Below the pieces are notes generated by a model. That model was given only the letters and a program-made list of their open reading frames with translations, had not been told where the DNA came from and made no database searches. From Stramenopiles sp. TOSAG23-6 (Eukaryota > Sar), in assembly GCA_900128565.1 (NCBI GenBank), contig LT635945.1:1-35346 (forward strand): a DNA stretch of 35,346 bases, in the 5' to 3' direction. Both the position numbers and the translations under genes were made by a program. Below are positions 33,194 through 35,346 of the stretch, in pieces. Each line of letters begins with the position of its first letter. Position 1 is the first letter of the stretch.

Positions 33194-33352
33194 GCAAAAT
33201 CAAATAAAAATGTATTTTAACAAAAAAAAATTCGTTTGATTTTTTTCTTTTTAATTGTAAACATTATTTTAAAGAATATTTTTGTTTTTCACTATTTTTT
33301 AAATAAAAAGAATATTTTCATACAACATTTCTATGCAAATGAATGGCGAAGC
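33194..33352. other. Convergent intergenic spacer, 159 bp
   Basis: Very AT-rich, with A and T runs; it separates the 3' ends of the giant gene and the minus-strand gene. An AATAAA occurs at 33203-33208, ten bases after the giant gene's stop, and is a possible but weak plus-strand polyadenylation signal. No ORF or RNA gene is visible. Confidence 0.6.
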
Positions 33353-34272
33353 TTACCATTTATCATTTGCAGGTCCTGTGCGGCAATATAATGGATTTAG
33401 CCCTAAACAATAATGACAAGTCAAATATGACGGACAAGGAGATCTCAAGGCTTGAGTTCCCCCCAAATCTTGATAGCACCAATTATTCATAAATTCAGGA
33501 CATGTATTTTGAAAAAATATTTCAAAAAAAATTCGTTAGGTACAAAATTTCGTACGAAAAATAAATTTGAAATTGAAAAAAAATAAAACATACATGCTCG
33601 TAAAGTCATTTGTTGTGCAAGACACATTGCTTTGTACTCATCATGTGGTACCTTTTTGCACAAATCATAGAACCCATGACCTAATAGATACGCATTCTTA
33701 TTGATGAGTTTACAAATTTCACACTCCTGAACACCCGTAGATGTGTAGTAAATAATTCCTGCTTTTTTTGGAATATTTTTACCAAACGGGATGAATTGAC
33801 CGGGTTCTCTTTTGCCAGAGTCCCCATTTTCGCTTTGAAGTTGTTCAACAAGTCCGCCACCTGAACCAGGAACATTGATACCAGAATGTTTCACTGGTAG
33901 GGCACTATTTTGTAGAATATCAGTCAGAGAAACTGCTCCTGTCTCCCCAGTAGGTCCTGCTGCCTTTCCACCAGCTGCCTCTGCCACAGGTTCTTCTACA
34001 GCTTCCCCTTCCTTTACTTTTTTTCCTCCGCCTTTTTTCTCTTTTTTCTCTTTATCATCGTTAGCTTCTTCTGCATCAGCCTCTTTATCGTCAGCCTCTT
34101 TATCGTCAGCCTTTTTAAATCTTGCTTGCGCGTGGTGGTGTTTATGAGTATGCTTTTTCAGAGTATGCTTTTTATGATGATGTTTCGGTCTGCCAAGAAC
34201 TTTCTCGCCCATACACATTATACAAAAACATGCTAGTATAGCAATTGCAATACATATATTCAATTTGATCAT
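33353..34272 (-). CDS. Secreted His-rich, charged protein with Cys-rich C-terminus (one intron)
   Basis: The ATG at 34270-34272 (A at -3) begins a signal peptide (MIKLNICIAIAILACFCIMC). Then come a Lys/His-rich segment (HHHKKHTLKKHTHKHHH), Lys/Asp/Glu/Ala repeats (ADDKEADDKEAD), a Gly/Lys linker, and a C-terminal domain starting ECEIC. Reading straight on from LRAC gives AT-rich low-complexity sequence and a TGA. After a short gap a clear cysteine-rich frame resumes, from CPEFMNNWC to RSPCPSYLTCHYCLGL and LYC, ending in TAA at 33353-33355. I infer one intron. The retained-CPEF reading gives 275 residues; the canonical GT-AG reading gives 264. The Cys spacing is loosely saposin-like, but I do not recognise the family. 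A metal-binding role for the His-rich part is only a possibility. Confidence 0.72.
33500..33591 (-). other. Inferred intron of the minus-strand gene (92 bp, boundaries uncertain)
   Basis: On the minus strand the sequence after LRA starts GTATGT (33593-33588), a good donor, and contains CCTAAC (33540-33535), a good branch-point motif. There is no AG between the donor and the point where cysteine-rich coding resumes. A CATGT direct repeat (33596-33592 and 33504-33500) flanks the 92-bp segment, so the exact junction can slide: AT-AC and GT-AT are among the options. The first downstream AG (33470-33469) gives a canonical 125-bp intron, also in frame, that would remove CPEFMNNWCYQD and leave one Tyr in its place. 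Confidence 0.5.
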
Positions 34273-34556
34273 TTATATTGTTGTTTGCAACGTGCTTGTG
34301 ACTGTCTAAAAATATTCGCCGTGGAGAATAAGGAGATTAGACAACAATTTCAGATACTTTCAATTTTGAAATCCAAATTCGAATTAAATCACCGAAACGA
34401 AAATTTCTTCCGAAAGTTTAGAACAAACCTGCTTTGCTGTGCAAATTCGGCGGTTTTTATTGCTTTGACTTCTATTACACCTACGTACAAGTCTGGTATC
34501 AACGGGTAAGTATCAAATTAGCAAGTAAAGATACAACTTACAATTCATACAATAAA
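34273..34556. promoter_or_regulatory. Divergent intergenic region, 284 bp
   Basis: It lies between the start codons of the minus-strand secreted-protein gene and the plus-strand PDZ gene, so it should hold both promoters and 5' leaders. I see no clear TATA box or repeated element. A perfect-looking donor GTAAGT at 34506 has no acceptor at a credible distance. Confidence 0.4.
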
Positions 34557-35346
34557 ATGTCCATGATGTCTGCACCTCTAAAAAAATCTATTGTAACAGT
34601 TGTAATACCTGAATTTGATACGATTAATTCGAAACTCGGTACCCCTGGCGACAGACTGGGTATATATGTCAAAAGATTAACTCTCGGGGTTCTTTTAAGT
34701 GCTGGTGTTAAAAAGGGGATGCAGTTGTTGCGTATAAACGACACTGATGTCAGTAGTTACACGTATAAACAGGCGAAGCCTTTATTAAAGGATACTGCTG
34801 AGAAGATTCTGGTATTTGGAAAAATTAAACAAGATAAACAAATAAATTCTGTAGTATCTCAGAATAAAACAAAAGAACAAATTGAAACCCAAAAACGAAA
34901 AATGAAGGAAACGAATCTCAGAAAACAACAATTTGTACAACCGCAAACAGAAAAAAGAAAAAAAGTAAATACATTGAAAGACAAAAAGCTTAAAACAACG
35001 GCGAAACCACAGCGAGAGAATTCTATTATAACAGTTGTAATACCTGAATTTGATACGATTAATTCGAAACTCGGTACCACTGACGACAAAATGGGTATAT
35101 ATGTCAAAAGATTAACTCTTGGGGTTCTTTTAAGTGCTGGTGTTAAAAAGGGGATGCAGTTGTTGCGTATAAATGATACTGATGTCAGTAGTTACACGTA
35201 TAAACATGCGAAGCCTTTATTACAGGATACTGCTGAGAAGATTCTGGTATTTGGAAAAATTAAACAAGATAAACAAATAAATTCTGTAGTATCTCAGAAT
35301 AAAACAAAAGAACAAATTGAAACCCAAAAACGAAAAATGAAGGAAA
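34557..35346 (+). CDS. PDZ-domain protein with tandemly duplicated PDZ units (3' partial)
   Basis: The ATG at 34557-34559 (A at -3; in-frame ATGs also at 34563 and 34566) opens 263 codons that run off the window without a stop. Residues ~10-90 form a PDZ domain: strand TVVIPEF, a carboxylate-loop equivalent RLGIYVKRL, then AGVKKGMQLLRIND-x-DVSSYTYKQAKPLL. A ~60-residue Lys/Gln-rich linker follows, then a second PDZ domain (KMGIYVKRL) and the start of a second linker. PDZ domains bind C-terminal peptides and build scaffolds at membranes; the partner is unknown. There is no signal peptide, so it is probably cytoplasmic. Confidence 0.85.
   Translation, partial: MSMMSAPLKKSIVTVVIPEFDTINSKLGTPGDRLGIYVKRLTLGVLLSAGVKKGMQLLRINDTDVSSYTYKQAKPLLKDTAEKILVFGKIKQDKQINSVVSQNKTKEQIETQKRKMKETNLRKQQFVQPQTEKRKKVNTLKDKKLKTTAKPQRENSIITVVIPEFDTINSKLGTTDDKMGIYVKRLTLGVLLSAGVKKGMQLLRINDTDVSSYTYKHAKPLLQDTAEKILVFGKIKQDKQINSVVSQNKTKEQIETQKRKMKE
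34596..35346 (+). repeat. 435-bp in-frame tandem duplication (PDZ plus linker)
   Basis: Sequence from 34596 recurs from 35031 at a constant offset of 435 bp (145 codons), without indels over the 316 bp available. I count nine base differences, six of which change the amino acid (P/T, G/D, R/K, L/M, Q/H, K/Q). The second copy is cut by the window end, so more copies may follow. Confidence 0.92.

Noticed and set aside
2-33193. Bacterial giant adhesin
   Set aside because: WSC, PAN and sushi-like disulfide modules, a C-terminal IQ-like tail, an intron-bearing neighbour and a PDZ gene of eukaryotic style argue against a bacterial source.
34285-34509. Plus-strand ORF of 74 codons in the divergent spacer
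   Set aside because: No domain, unremarkable composition, and it lies where the promoters and leaders of the two flanking genes should be. A short upstream exon cannot be fully excluded.
34506-34521. GTAAGT...AG mini-intron before the PDZ start codon
   Set aside because: Sixteen bases is too short for a normal spliceosomal intron, and no other acceptor is convincing.
34538-35107. Two minus-strand ORFs opposite the PDZ gene
   Set aside because: They are the same antisense reading of the duplicated PDZ unit, which explains their similarity.

Overview
The window looks nuclear and eukaryotic, and is about 40% GC by eye. It is most likely from a marine protist. A stramenopile-type alga or flagellate is my low-confidence guess, because I cannot search for relatives. 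The evidence for a eukaryote is a giant extracellular multidomain protein with WSC, sushi-like, PAN/Apple, LamG and discoidin-like modules, a single transmembrane helix and IQ-like motifs, plus an apparently intron-containing neighbour and a PDZ-domain gene. Standard stop codons fit all three genes.

Nucleotides 2-33193 (plus strand) are one uninterrupted reading frame. It is open at the left edge, has no visible intron, and gives at least 11,063 residues. The ectodomain consists of 26 complete super-units plus partial ones at each end. Each super-unit holds four different ~65-residue six-cysteine sushi-like modules, here called A, B, C and D, in fixed order. Other domains are inserted at preferred places. 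Eleven of twelve WSC domains sit at the C/D junction. Three Tudor-like barrels sit in D. Most others sit in A: discoidin-like, farnesoic-acid-O-methyltransferase-like, Apple-like, LamG-like and one unrecognised domain. The array ends near 30.4 kb. Fifteen EGF-like repeats follow (30440-32371), then a transmembrane helix (32396-32461) and a charged cytoplasmic tail with two IQ-like motifs and a 33-bp tandem repeat. The predicted product is a type I cell-surface or matrix protein. Adhesion, polysaccharide binding or mechanosensing is inference.

A 159-bp convergent spacer separates this gene from a minus-strand gene (33353-34272) for a small secreted His-rich and Lys/Glu/Asp-rich protein. Its conserved-looking cysteine-rich C-terminus appears to be split by a short AT-rich intron whose 3' boundary is unusual. 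A 284-bp divergent spacer then leads to a plus-strand PDZ gene (34557 to beyond the window end). It carries two copies of a 435-bp PDZ-plus-linker unit that are nearly identical over the 316 bp compared.

The three genes show no obvious pathway link. The most interesting material is the strict super-repeat grammar of the giant protein, its apparently extracellular Tudor-like domains, homogenised WSC copies, the odd intron, and the recent PDZ duplication.
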